Assembly: GCA_002683355.1 (NCBI GenBank)
Contig: NYTF01000051.1
Coordinates: forward strand, 11,396-17,899
DNA from: Paracoccaceae bacterium
Lineage (GTDB): Bacteria; Pseudomonadota; Alphaproteobacteria; Rhodobacterales; Rhodobacteraceae
Direction of reading: 5' to 3'
Length of the DNA: 6,504 bases
Below the pieces are notes generated by a model. That model had not been told where the DNA came from. It ran no database searches and was given only the letters and a program-made list of their open reading frames with translations. A program made the position numbers and the translations under genes. Positions 1 through 6,504 of the stretch are shown piece by piece. Numbering within the stretch: the first letter of the stretch is position 1; each line of letters begins with the position of its first letter.

Positions 1-995
1 ACACCTATAAAAATGGTTTGAAAAAACAATAAAATTATGGCTGAACCACCCACATTTAAAACGTCCTGAAGGGAAGTTTTTAAACCAACCGCGCCAATCG
101 CTATTAGTAGAGACCATCGCGAGACTTTTTCTGATAATGTCTGAATAAAACTTGGCACTATGTCTAATGAATTGATAAAAACCATTACAACAAATGCAAT
201 CACAAAAACAGGTAATATAGTTGGTTTCACTTTATTTTCTGAAATCTTAGATATTTTCAATTGAATAGTCAGTGATGCAATTATTATAACTGGTGCTAGT
301 AGTGATACTCTAATCAACTTAACGAGTGTAGCTATCTCACCCGTTTCTTCAGAAATTGAGAATCCTGCACCAACCACCTGGGCAACATCATGAATTGTTG
401 TGCCAATAAAAATTCCAGCTAATCTATTATCCAACCGCAAAACTTCAACCAAAATAGGATAAAAAATCATTGCCAATGTCGATAATAATGTTACGCCAAC
501 AATTGTAAAAATGAGCCGTTCCTCTGTGCGAGCATCACGAGGTAAAATCGCAGAAATAGCCATTGCGGCAGAGGCTCCACAAATTGCAACTGCACCAGAT
601 GATAAGAAACCAAATTTAAATCCATGACCACACAGTCTTGCAGCGAAAATTCCAAACATTATTGTAAATATTACTAATCCTAAAATTACAATAATAGCCG
701 TAAAACCCAACTGAACAGCCATATGCCAGCTAATTTTCATACCTAAAAGAATAATCCCAAACCTAAGAACTACTGTGGCAGAAAATGATATTCCTGAATT
801 ACAGTAGGTCTCTTTTGATAAAAAATTCAGCGCAATCCCAAACAACAATGCCATCAGCATTGCTGGAGCACCATAGTGATCAGAAATAAATTGTGCAGCA
901 ATTGCAATTAACGCAGATACAAAGAATCCAGGAAATAAATTTATTATTATCTCTTTGAAGACACTAATGTTTGTGATTTTTTTCCAGTCGTTCAT
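1..995 (-). CDS. YeiH/UPF0324-family putative sulfate exporter, C-terminus cut by window edge
   Basis: I translated this from the reverse strand: 331 complete codons from ATG at 995-993, with no stop before position 1. It is an inner-membrane protein of about ten hydrophobic segments. Family signatures are clear: GAPAMLMALLFGIALNF at residues 42-58, GIILLGMKIS at 80-89, SGAVAICGASAAMAISAIL at 133-151, GIFIGTTIHDVAQVVGAG at 194-211, and KLIRVSLLAP at 226-235. These match the YeiH/UPF0324 (Cons_hypoth698) family, often labelled putative sulfate exporter; the real substrate is poorly established. Family members are usually around 340-350 residues, so only a short tail should be missing. The start is bounded by an in-frame TAG 17 codons upstream, with no other ATG between; AGGGCGAGA just before the ATG is a modest ribosome site. 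It is divergent from the EamA permease. Family assignment is firm, function tentative. Confidence 0.9.
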   Translation of the reverse strand, partial: MNDWKKITNISVFKEIIINLFPGFFVSALIAIAAQFISDHYGAPAMLMALLFGIALNFLSKETYCNSGISFSATVVLRFGIILLGMKISWHMAVQLGFTAIIVILGLVIFTIMFGIFAARLCGHGFKFGFLSSGAVAICGASAAMAISAILPRDARTEERLIFTIVGVTLLSTLAMIFYPILVEVLRLDNRLAGIFIGTTIHDVAQVVGAGFSISEETGEIATLVKLIRVSLLAPVIIIASLTIQLKISKISENKVKPTILPVFVIAFVVMVFINSLDIVPSFIQTLSEKVSRWSLLIAIGAVGLKTSLQDVLNVGGSAIILLFFQTIFIG

Positions 996-1005
996 TCTCG
1001 CCCTG

Positions 1006-1032
1006 AGCTGTTCAAATGTGTTGCTTGAAGCT
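1006..1032 (-). repeat. small inverted repeat in the yeiH leader
   Basis: An inverted repeat, TTCAA (1011-1015) and TTGAA (1025-1029) around a 9-base spacer, is extended by AGC (1006-1008) and GCT (1030-1032) with a two-base bulge. It lies about 10 bases upstream of the yeiH ATG, so in the transcript it would form a weak hairpin next to the ribosome site, or in DNA could be a regulator site. It is short and AT-rich, so chance is a real alternative. Confidence 0.2.
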
Positions 1033-1095
1033 GGGAAGATGCCTGGCTATTTATTTACTACTTTTAATACTCTCATTGATCAGATAACACAAATA

Positions 1096-1125
1096 TTGGC
1101 AAGGACACCAAAAATGCCACATAAC
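1096..1125 (+). promoter_or_regulatory. possible sigma70-type promoter for the EamA permease
   Basis: TTGGCA at 1096-1101 (5 of 6 to TTGACA) is followed after 18 bases by CATAAC at 1120-1125 (4 of 6 to TATAAT). Transcription would begin near 1132 and give a leader of about 50 bases before the TTG start at 1180. The placement in the divergent gap is sensible, but such matches are common in AT-rich DNA. Confidence 0.3.
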
Positions 1126-1167
1126 GTTCTTAAAACTTAACCAATTGATTTTTTACCTTACTATTTT

Positions 1168-1173
1168 AAGGAG
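1168..1173 (+). promoter_or_regulatory. Shine-Dalgarno AAGGAG that fixes a TTG start
   Basis: A near-consensus AAGGAG lies 6 bases before the TTG at 1180-1182. The first in-frame ATG is 13 codons further on, inside the first membrane helix, so the ribosome site supports the unusual TTG start for the permease. Confidence 0.75.
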
Positions 1174-1179
1174 TATTAT

Positions 1180-2052
1180 TTGGCACATGTATCGTACAAA
1201 ATAGGTGTCTTATTAGTGATGTGTGCTGGATTATGTTGGTCTGGCATGGGAACATCGATCAGATTTGTTGATAATGCGACAACATGGCAAATACTTTTTT
1301 ACAGATCACTTGGAATGATATTTATTCTTTTGATTTATGTATTTTGGCAATCAAAAGGCCATGCCATTAAAGATTTGAAAAATGTTGGCTTACCGGGAGT
1401 AACCGCAGCTATTTCTTTGGTTTTAGCTTTTGCTGGAAGCATCTATGCCTTCCAATCAACGTCCATTGCAAATGCAGCCTTCATATTTGCTTGCGCACCG
1501 TTCTTGACTGCCATCTTAGCCTGGCCTCTATTAAAAGAACCCATTCGCAAGAACACTTGGTGGGCATTATTACTTTCAATAATTGGTGTTTTAATCATGG
1601 TCAGTTCAGGATTATCTTTCAGTGGATTAAAAGGTAATCTTGCTGCATTAATCTCTGCTCTTGGCTTTGCTGGATTCACTATATCGCTCAGATGGGGTAA
1701 ACTAAATAATATGACACCAGCTATCATTTTAGGAGGCATTTTCTCTATATTTTTCGCTATGTTCATCTTACTAGCCAATCAAAACGGATTAGTTGTATCC
1801 ATTTCAGACGCTATAAAATCTATCGCGATGGGTATATTCTTATTGGGTGGAGGTATGGTTCTTTTCTCGATTGGCAGCAAAGTTTTAACCGCAACCAATT
1901 TAGCACTTTTGAGTATGGTAGAAGTAGTGCTCGCGCCCGTTTGGGGTTGGCTAATACTGAGAGAACAAGCAGAATTCTCTACTCTCTTGGGCGGTGGAAT
2001 TTTATTTTTTGCTCTTATTCTCAACGCGTTTTCAGGCGTGCGTAAAACCTAG
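1180..2052 (+). CDS. EamA/DMT-family ten-helix transporter (RhaT-like permease)
   Basis: This is a 290-residue inner-membrane protein with the two-fold EamA repeat: about five helices in residues 8-142 and five in 150-287. The first repeat ends in the typical acidic loop plus helix, LLKEPIRKNTWWALLLSI (117-134) leading to GVLIM. The second repeats the pattern at 243-280, with MVEVVLAPVWGWLILREQ (246-263) and a glycine-rich final helix. The length is usual for the drug/metabolite transporter superfamily, whose members export or import amino acids, metabolites or drugs; nothing here identifies the substrate. It starts at TTG, supported by a strong AAGGAG. It is divergent from the yeiH-like gene (about 184 bp apart) and convergent with aacS, stopping 8 bp before the aacS stop. 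It is probably transcribed alone. Open antisense frames inside it are not real genes. Confidence 0.93.
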   Translation: MAHVSYKIGVLLVMCAGLCWSGMGTSIRFVDNATTWQILFYRSLGMIFILLIYVFWQSKGHAIKDLKNVGLPGVTAAISLVLAFAGSIYAFQSTSIANAAFIFACAPFLTAILAWPLLKEPIRKNTWWALLLSIIGVLIMVSSGLSFSGLKGNLAALISALGFAGFTISLRWGKLNNMTPAIILGGIFSIFFAMFILLANQNGLVVSISDAIKSIAMGIFLLGGGMVLFSIGSKVLTATNLALLSMVEVVLAPVWGWLILREQAEFSTLLGGGILFFALILNAFSGVRKT

Positions 2053-2060
2053 AAATAAAC

Positions 2061-4031
2061 TCATATTCCACTATCTGAAAGATAATTATCTGCGATTTTT
2101 ACAAATGTATCGAAACTATCAGGATTAGCCATTGAGTCTTTGTTAACTACTTTATTGGCCTTTCCACCTAAAAATAATTTTTTGACTGGAATCTCTAGTT
2201 TTTTACCTGATAAAGTTCGTGGCACTTGATCAACCTGAATGATTTTATTTGGAATAAAACGAATAGAAATTCCATTAATAATTGTCTGGTTTATTATGTT
2301 TGACAAGTGCTCATCAAGATTCAAGTCATGATCCAAAACAACAAATAAAATCATCAAACTTTCTTTATTTAAGAATTCTAAATCGATAACAAGACTATCG
2401 TGAACCTGGCTTAACGATTCAACAGCTTGATAGATTTCTGATGATCCTAATCTTAATCCACTTCTATTTATTGTAGCATCAGAACGACCATAAATAATCG
2501 ATTGACCTTCCACAGTAAACTCTATCCAATCTCCGTGTCGCCAAACTCCAGGGAAAGTATCGTAATAACTAGAAATCAAACGTGTATTTTGTTCATCACC
2601 CCAAAAGTATAGAGGCATTGAAGGTATAGGCTTAGTACAAACCAACTCACCAACTTTACCAACGAGCTTTTCACCTTCTTCATTGAAAGAATAAACAGCA
2701 ATTCCCAATGCTTTCGCCTGCATCTCTCCATTTCTGACAACAGCCATGGGATTTCCTACAACAAAAGCAGCAGCCAGATCTGTGCCGCCAGAAATAGGCG
2801 CCAGCCAAACATCAGCTTTTACAGATTTATAAATCCATTGATAACCATCAGTACTTAATGGTGATCCAGTCGAACCCAAAGACTTTAAACTCCTCAAGTC
2901 AATTTCTGTGCGAGGGGTAACACCAGCTTTTAAACAGGAAGTGAAGAAAGCAGCTCCAGCACCAAAGTAACTCAATTTTTCTTTACCCACATGTCTCCAT
3001 ACTTCTAACATATCAGGTCGGTTTGGGGCAAAATCAAACAAGACTACTGTTGCTCCTTGAGATAAGGCAATCCACTGCGTATTCCACATTATCCAACCAG
3101 AAGAAGTCAACCATGCAAAGCGATCCATGGATGATAAATCCATGTTTAATGATTGAGCAGCCGCTACTACCAAAATACCACCATGCCCATGGACAATTGG
3201 TTTTGGACTTCCTGTAGTTCCGGAAGAATACACAATCCATAATGGATGATCAAAAGGGACCTGTGTCGGAGTTAAGTCAACTTCTTTAGTTAACAAAGGG
3301 CCCCAACTTAAGGCATCTTCTAGTAATGGACCAACTACAGGCAAGATAATTGTTTTTTGAAGACTTGGTAACCCATTAATAATAGTTTTCAAAACTTCTC
3401 TTCGGTCGATTGTTTTATCTGCATAAATATAACCATCCTGCGCGATTAAAATTTTAGGTTCGATTTGTTTGAACCGGTCTAATATGGCAACATGGCCCAT
3501 ATCAGGAGCACATATCGACCAAATTGCTCCCAAGCTTGCGGACGCTAGAAATGCAATTAACGCTGCAGGAGTGTTGGGCAAAACAGCAACTATTCTATCT
3601 CCTTTAATAACTCCCATTTTTTTAAAGTGATCTGCTAAACTGGAAACTTGTTGAGAAAGTTCTGACCAAGTTAAGGTCTCTTTTCCATGGGTTTCTGAGT
3701 AACTTACAATTGCCATTTTATGAGGAGTAATATCTTTTGCTCGTAGAAGCTGTTCAACATAATTTAACTCGCAGTCAATAAACCATTCCGCACCAGGCAT
3801 TTTCTTTTGACCTTGAATTTTTGAATAAGGTTGGCTGGATTTTAGATCAAAATACAGCCAAATTGTTTCCCAAAATTGTTCTAAATCATTGATACTCCAC
3901 TCCCAAAGATCCTGATATGTAGAAAAATTAAGCGAATAATACTTTTTCAACCAATCCATGTATTTAGCTAATGCTGAATCTTTAGAACGCCCTTTAGACG
4001 GCCTCCATAAAATTTCACGATTGAAATCCAT
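2061..4031 (-). CDS. aacS: acetoacetyl-CoA synthetase (acetoacetate-CoA ligase)
   Basis: This cytoplasmic ANL-superfamily enzyme of 656 residues makes acetoacetyl-CoA from acetoacetate, ATP and CoA via an acyl-AMP intermediate. Numbered from the chosen ATG: N-terminal acyl-CoA synthetase cap at about 35-95; P-loop YSSGTTGSPKPIVHGHGG at 268-285, whose KPIVHGHGG is typical of acetoacetyl- rather than acetyl-CoA synthetases; adenine-site ISGGTD at 413-418; RHGDW at 498-502; hinge GRSDATINRSGLRLGSSEIY at 515-534; and the adenylation lysine in PRTLSGKK, K610. All core motifs are present and length is normal. An in-frame TTG lies 10 codons upstream (4061-4059), but GGAGAAGG sits 5 bases before the ATG at 4031-4029, so I chose the ATG. 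The gene is divergent from the MDR-led operon and convergent with the permease. Its likely roles are in ketone-body, polyhydroxybutyrate or amino-acid breakdown. The acyl-pocket region 307-340 differs from the usual sequence, so a related beta-keto acid is possible. Confidence 0.93.
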   Translation of the reverse strand: MDFNREILWRPSKGRSKDSALAKYMDWLKKYYSLNFSTYQDLWEWSINDLEQFWETIWLYFDLKSSQPYSKIQGQKKMPGAEWFIDCELNYVEQLLRAKDITPHKMAIVSYSETHGKETLTWSELSQQVSSLADHFKKMGVIKGDRIVAVLPNTPAALIAFLASASLGAIWSICAPDMGHVAILDRFKQIEPKILIAQDGYIYADKTIDRREVLKTIINGLPSLQKTIILPVVGPLLEDALSWGPLLTKEVDLTPTQVPFDHPLWIVYSSGTTGSPKPIVHGHGGILVVAAAQSLNMDLSSMDRFAWLTSSGWIMWNTQWIALSQGATVVLFDFAPNRPDMLEVWRHVGKEKLSYFGAGAAFFTSCLKAGVTPRTEIDLRSLKSLGSTGSPLSTDGYQWIYKSVKADVWLAPISGGTDLAAAFVVGNPMAVVRNGEMQAKALGIAVYSFNEEGEKLVGKVGELVCTKPIPSMPLYFWGDEQNTRLISSYYDTFPGVWRHGDWIEFTVEGQSIIYGRSDATINRSGLRLGSSEIYQAVESLSQVHDSLVIDLEFLNKESLMILFVVLDHDLNLDEHLSNIINQTIINGISIRFIPNKIIQVDQVPRTLSGKKLEIPVKKLFLGGKANKVVNKDSMANPDSFDTFVKIADNYLSDSGI

Positions 4032-4036
4032 AATTA

Positions 4037-4044
4037 CCTTCTCC
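4037..4044 (-). promoter_or_regulatory. aacS: Shine-Dalgarno GGAGAAGG that decides the aacS start
   Basis: Read on the minus strand, GGAGAAGG ends 5 bases before the ATG at 4031-4029. It lies inside the longer reading frame that begins at TTG 4061, and no comparable site precedes that TTG, so translation most likely begins at the ATG. Confidence 0.75.
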
Positions 4045-4090
4045 AACTTATATTTATTCAATCACAAATGCTAATATTAATCAGTTTCTC

Positions 4091-4119
4091 ATGTTAATTT
4101 TGACCCATCATAGTTACAA
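4091..4119 (-). promoter_or_regulatory. possible sigma70-type promoter for aacS
   Basis: On the minus strand, TTGTAA (4119-4114; 4 of 6 to consensus) is followed after 17 bases by TAACAT (4096-4091; 4 of 6). Transcription would start near 4085, giving a leader of about 55 bases. Spacing is ideal but the hexamers are only fair, and AT-rich DNA yields such pairs by chance. Confidence 0.3.
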
Positions 4120-4146
4120 CCCCTTTTGTAATTTGATTGATAACAT

Positions 4147-4161
4147 TCATTCGTGTAATGA
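4147..4161. repeat. short inverted repeat TCATT-N5-AATGA in the divergent control region
   Basis: TCATT (4147-4151) and AATGA (4157-4161) flank CGTGT, lying 36 bases upstream of the MDR start and about 115 bases upstream of aacS. The size and position would suit a dimeric regulator, but no regulator gene is in the window and five-base arms can occur by chance. Confidence 0.2.
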
Positions 4162-4197
4162 GTTCAAAATACATATTGCACTTAAAAGAGGTGAATT

Positions 4198-5193
4198 ATG
4201 AAAGCAATTCTAAGCCATACTGCTGGAGGTCCAGACACTCTAGAATATACGAATATTTCAATTAACGAACCCAAGTCAGATCAGATACGTATTTGTGTAA
4301 AAGCTGCAGGTGTAAATTTTCCTGACACTCTTATTATTCGTGATTTATATCAGATAAAACCACCCAGACCATTTTCTCCAGGTGGCGAAGTTGCTGGAAT
4401 AATTGAAAGGATTGGGAGCGACGTTAAGGATTTTGAGATTGGTGACAGAGTGCTAGCTGTTCCTGGATACGGCGGTTTCGTTACTCACATCAATGTACCC
4501 GCCGTCACAGCAGTGAAGATACCAAAAAATATGCCATTTACCGATGCAGCTTGCTTTATCTTTACATATGGCACTTCTCACTATGCACTTCGAGACCGGG
4601 CTGAATTAAAAGCAGGTGAAACACTATTGATCCTTGGTGCTTCAGGTGGGGTTGGTGCAGCTGCGATTGAAATAGGGAAGGCATTGGGCGCGAGAGTAAT
4701 AGCCGCAGTTTCATCTGCCGAAAAAGCTACTTTCTGCAAAAATATAGGTGCCGACGAAACCATAATATATCCAAAAACATTGAACCGAGACGCCCAGAAG
4801 GAATTATCAACTAAAATAAAAGCAATCGCTGGTCCAAACGGGGTAGATATAGTTTATGACGCTGTTGGTGGTGACTATGCAGAGCCATGTATTCGATCTA
4901 TGGCTTGGAATGGTAGGTTTTTAGTTGTTGGATTCCCTGCTGGAATTCCTAAAATACCTTTAAATCTAACATTGTTAAAAAGTTGTCAAATTGTTGGGGT
5001 TTTTTGGGGTGCATTTACTAAACGGAATCCAGAGCAACATCAAAAATATCTAAATGAATTATTTGATATGTATCGAAATAGTGAAATAAAACCCAGAATA
5101 ACAGCATCCTTCTCTTTAGAAGAGGCAGCGAAAGCTCTTTCAAGTGTTGAACGGCGAGAGTCTTTGGGTAAGGTCGTTTTAACAATGGAATAG
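4198..5193 (+). CDS. zinc-independent MDR oxidoreductase, NADPH:quinone oxidoreductase-like
   Basis: This is a 331-residue cytoplasmic medium-chain dehydrogenase/reductase. The N-terminal GroES-like domain (about 1-125) contains AAGVNFPDTLIIRDLYQI at 36-53 and FSPGGEVAGIIERIG at 59-73. The Rossmann domain (about 126-270) has the nucleotide loop LGASGGVGAAAIEIGKALGA at 146-165 and VDIVYDAVGGD at 216-226. The catalytic-zinc ligands of alcohol dehydrogenases are missing (GGE replaces GHE, and there is no structural four-cysteine cluster), placing it with quinone/enone reductases such as QorA. Members reduce quinones, or the double bond of conjugated ketones, aldehydes or acyl-CoAs; the substrate cannot be read here. 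AGAGGTG lies 4 bases before the ATG. It leads a probable operon, with the flavoprotein gene 49 bp downstream in the same direction and no hairpin between, and it is divergent from aacS. Confidence 0.92.
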   Translation: MKAILSHTAGGPDTLEYTNISINEPKSDQIRICVKAAGVNFPDTLIIRDLYQIKPPRPFSPGGEVAGIIERIGSDVKDFEIGDRVLAVPGYGGFVTHINVPAVTAVKIPKNMPFTDAACFIFTYGTSHYALRDRAELKAGETLLILGASGGVGAAAIEIGKALGARVIAAVSSAEKATFCKNIGADETIIYPKTLNRDAQKELSTKIKAIAGPNGVDIVYDAVGGDYAEPCIRSMAWNGRFLVVGFPAGIPKIPLNLTLLKSCQIVGVFWGAFTKRNPEQHQKYLNELFDMYRNSEIKPRITASFSLEEAAKALSSVERRESLGKVVLTME

Positions 5194-5242
5194 TTTAATT
5201 AAAAAGATAAAAAATCCATAATATTTCCAAAAGGACATCAAA

Positions 5243-6232
5243 ATGAAGACCAAAATTACTGAGATGCTAAATATCGAACATCCTATTATTCAGGGCGGAA
5301 TGCACTTTGTTGGGTTTGCAGAACTAGCGGCGGCAGTATCTAATGCTGGAGGACTTGGCACGATAACAGGATTGACTCAAAAAACACCTGAAGACCTAGC
5401 CAACGAAATAAGTAAATGTAATGATATGACAGACAAACCTTTTGCTGTTAATCTCACTTTTTTACCTACTGTAACCGCCCCTGATTATCCGGCTTATGTA
5501 AAGGCAATAATAAAAGGTGGTGTTAAAGTGGTGGAAACGGCAGGGCGCAACCCCGTGCAAGTTCTACCATACTTAAAAGATGCTGGAATAAAGGTAATAC
5601 ACAAATGCACCTCCGTAAGACATGCCCTAAAAGCTCAAGATATCGGTTGTGACGCTGTATCAGTAGATGGTTTTGAGTGCGGAGGTCATCCTGGTGAGGA
5701 TGACATACCAAATATGATACTTTTACCAAGAGCAGCAGACGAATTGGAAATACCTTTTGTTTCATCTGGTGGACAAGCTGACGCAAGATCATTGGTAGCA
5801 TCTCTCGCAATGGGTGCTGATGGAATGAACATGGGAACTCGCTTTATGTGTACAACTGAAGCTCCAATTCATCAAAGAGTAAAAGATGCAATCGTCGCTG
5901 CATCAGAACTAGATACGCGTCTAATTATGCGACCATTAAGAAATACGGAAAGAGTATTAAATAATAAAGCCGTTGAACGAGTATTAGCTGTAGAAAAAGA
6001 ATTAGGGCCAGAAATTAAATTTGAAGACATTTTAGAAGATGTAGCAGGTGTTTATCCAAAGGTAATGCTCGAGGGAGAGATGGATATTGGTGCTTGGTCT
6101 TGCGGTATGGTAGCGGGGTTGGTTCATGATATTCCGACATGTAAGGAGCTAATTGACCGGATCATGTTTGAAGCAGAAGAAATAATTCAATCAAGGCTGA
6201 AATATATGCTGGAGGCTACCGCACAAGTTTAG
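5243..6232 (+). CDS. nitronate monooxygenase-fold FMN flavoprotein, likely PA1024-type NADH:quinone reductase
   Basis: This 329-residue predicted TIM-barrel flavoprotein belongs to the 2-nitropropane dioxygenase/nitronate monooxygenase superfamily. Visible motifs in order are EHPIIQGGMHFVGFAELAAA (12-31), SNAGGLGTITGLT (33-45), PFAVNLTFLPT (66-76), VVETAG (96-101), VIHKCTSVRHALKA (118-131), SVDGFECGGHPGEDDIP (140-156), SSGGQADARSLVASLAMGAD (174-193), MGTRFMCTTEAPIH (197-210) and WSCGMVAGL (285-293). From memory, this set and the length match Pseudomonas aeruginosa PA1024 closely. That protein was annotated as a nitronate monooxygenase but shown to be an NADH:quinone reductase, so I favour NADH-dependent two-electron quinone reduction over nitronate oxidation. 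AAGGA lies 7 bases before the ATG. The gene is 49 bp after the MDR gene and 84 bp before the VOC gene, all in one direction. Superfamily assignment is firm; the exact activity is inferred. Confidence 0.9.
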   Translation: MKTKITEMLNIEHPIIQGGMHFVGFAELAAAVSNAGGLGTITGLTQKTPEDLANEISKCNDMTDKPFAVNLTFLPTVTAPDYPAYVKAIIKGGVKVVETAGRNPVQVLPYLKDAGIKVIHKCTSVRHALKAQDIGCDAVSVDGFECGGHPGEDDIPNMILLPRAADELEIPFVSSGGQADARSLVASLAMGADGMNMGTRFMCTTEAPIHQRVKDAIVAASELDTRLIMRPLRNTERVLNNKAVERVLAVEKELGPEIKFEDILEDVAGVYPKVMLEGEMDIGAWSCGMVAGLVHDIPTCKELIDRIMFEAEEIIQSRLKYMLEATAQV

Positions 6233-6316
6233 AAGGATTGCTTGTATATCTACAAAATCACAGATAACACACCGGCAACCTTACTTCAGTTAGATGATGA
6301 CCACGGAGAGAATTTT

Positions 6317-6504
6317 ATGATTGGATACGTCATGGTCGGTACAAACGACTTAAATAATGCGTCGAAGTTTTATGATCCCGTATTGGAAACTCTTGGTTTA
6401 ATAAGAGGAATAACTGACGCAGAATATATTGGGTATGGCTCATTACAATCACCTAAATTGATTGAATTCTATCTAACAAAGCCTTTTAATGGAGAAGCTG
6501 CTAC
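6317..6504 (+). CDS. VOC-family (glyoxalase/dioxygenase-fold) protein, N-terminal part
   Basis: I read this directly from the sequence: ATG at 6317, then 62 complete codons and two bases with no stop before the right edge. It begins MIGYVMVGTNDLNNASKFYD, the first beta-alpha-beta unit of the vicinal oxygen chelate fold, where G8-T-N-D-L and the A15...FYD helix are typical. It continues with ETLGLIRG (24-31), YIGYGSL (37-43) and TKPFNGEAA (54-62), as in small single-domain VOC proteins of about 120-130 residues; about half is missing. Members include glyoxalases, ring-cleaving dioxygenases and resistance proteins, so the reaction cannot be named. GGAG lies 8 bases before the ATG. The 84 bp after the flavoprotein gene show no clear terminator, so it is probably the third operon gene. 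Confidence 0.82.
   Translation, partial: MIGYVMVGTNDLNNASKFYDPVLETLGLIRGITDAEYIGYGSLQSPKLIEFYLTKPFNGEAA

Noticed and set aside
955..1140. Plus-strand open frame of 61 codons starting at TTG
   Set aside because: It overlaps the 5' end of the yeiH-like gene on the opposite strand, has no convincing ribosome site, resembles no family I recognise, and covers the divergent promoter region.
1443..2024. Two minus-strand open frames within the permease gene
   Set aside because: They are antisense shadows of the EamA coding sequence, which has clear family motifs and a strong ribosome site.
3023..3240. Additional open frames on both strands inside aacS
   Set aside because: They lie in other frames over a segment encoding the AacS P-loop and pocket motifs, and have no family resemblance.
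4059..4061. TTG as the aacS start
   Set aside because: It would add ten residues and has no ribosome site, while the ATG at 4031-4029 has GGAGAAGG at good spacing.
4581..4763. Minus-strand open frame inside the MDR gene
   Set aside because: It is the antisense of the Rossmann-domain coding region, with low-complexity Ala/Ser/Pro content typical of a shadow frame.
5523..5810. Minus-strand open frame of 95 codons inside the flavoprotein gene
   Set aside because: It is fully antisense to the conserved motif region of the flavoprotein and has no recognisable domain.
6233..6316. Possible terminator or small gene between the flavoprotein and VOC genes
   Set aside because: I found no stable hairpin with a T run and no open frame with a ribosome site, so the gap reads as an operon spacer.

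Overview
The window is an AT-rich, densely coded piece of bacterial chromosome. Six protein-coding genes fill nearly all of it, with short intergenic gaps and clear Shine-Dalgarno sites. No RNA gene, insertion sequence, CRISPR array, integrase or phage gene is visible. The gene content (YeiH-type transporter, EamA permease, acetoacetyl-CoA synthetase, MDR reductase, PA1024-like flavoprotein, VOC protein) and the compact AT-rich style suggest a free-living, probably marine, proteobacterium, most likely an alphaproteobacterium. That placement is inference from gene types and composition, not from a marker gene.

Layout. (1) Positions 1-995, minus strand: a nearly complete YeiH/UPF0324 membrane protein whose C-terminus runs off the left edge. 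(2) Positions 996-1179: a divergent intergenic region with a possible promoter for the rightward gene and, in the yeiH leader, a short Cys-rich mini-ORF and a small inverted repeat, both speculative. (3) Positions 1180-2052, plus strand: an EamA/DMT-family ten-helix permease starting at TTG behind a strong AAGGAG. (4) Positions 2061-4031, minus strand: acetoacetyl-CoA synthetase (aacS), convergent with the permease and only 8 bp from it. (5) Positions 4032-4197: a second divergent intergenic region. (6) Positions 4198 to the right edge, plus strand: a probable operon of a zinc-independent MDR oxidoreductase, a nitronate monooxygenase-fold flavoprotein that looks more like PA1024-type NADH:quinone reductases, and the first 62 codons of a VOC (glyoxalase/dioxygenase-fold) protein.

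How they may work together. AacS activates acetoacetate to acetoacetyl-CoA, feeding ketone-body, polyhydroxybutyrate or branched-chain/aromatic breakdown products into acyl-CoA metabolism. The rightward genes encode two predicted NAD(P)H-dependent reductases acting on quinones or conjugated carbonyls, plus a small metal- or ligand-binding enzyme. This is consistent with redox handling of reactive carbonyl or quinone compounds next to an acyl-CoA pathway, but the shared substrate is not visible in the sequence. The left-hand transporters look like unrelated housekeeping or accessory permeases. I see no evidence for a defence system, mobile element or clearly novel multi-gene system; the points most worth checking are the identity of the flavoprotein and the two divergent control regions.
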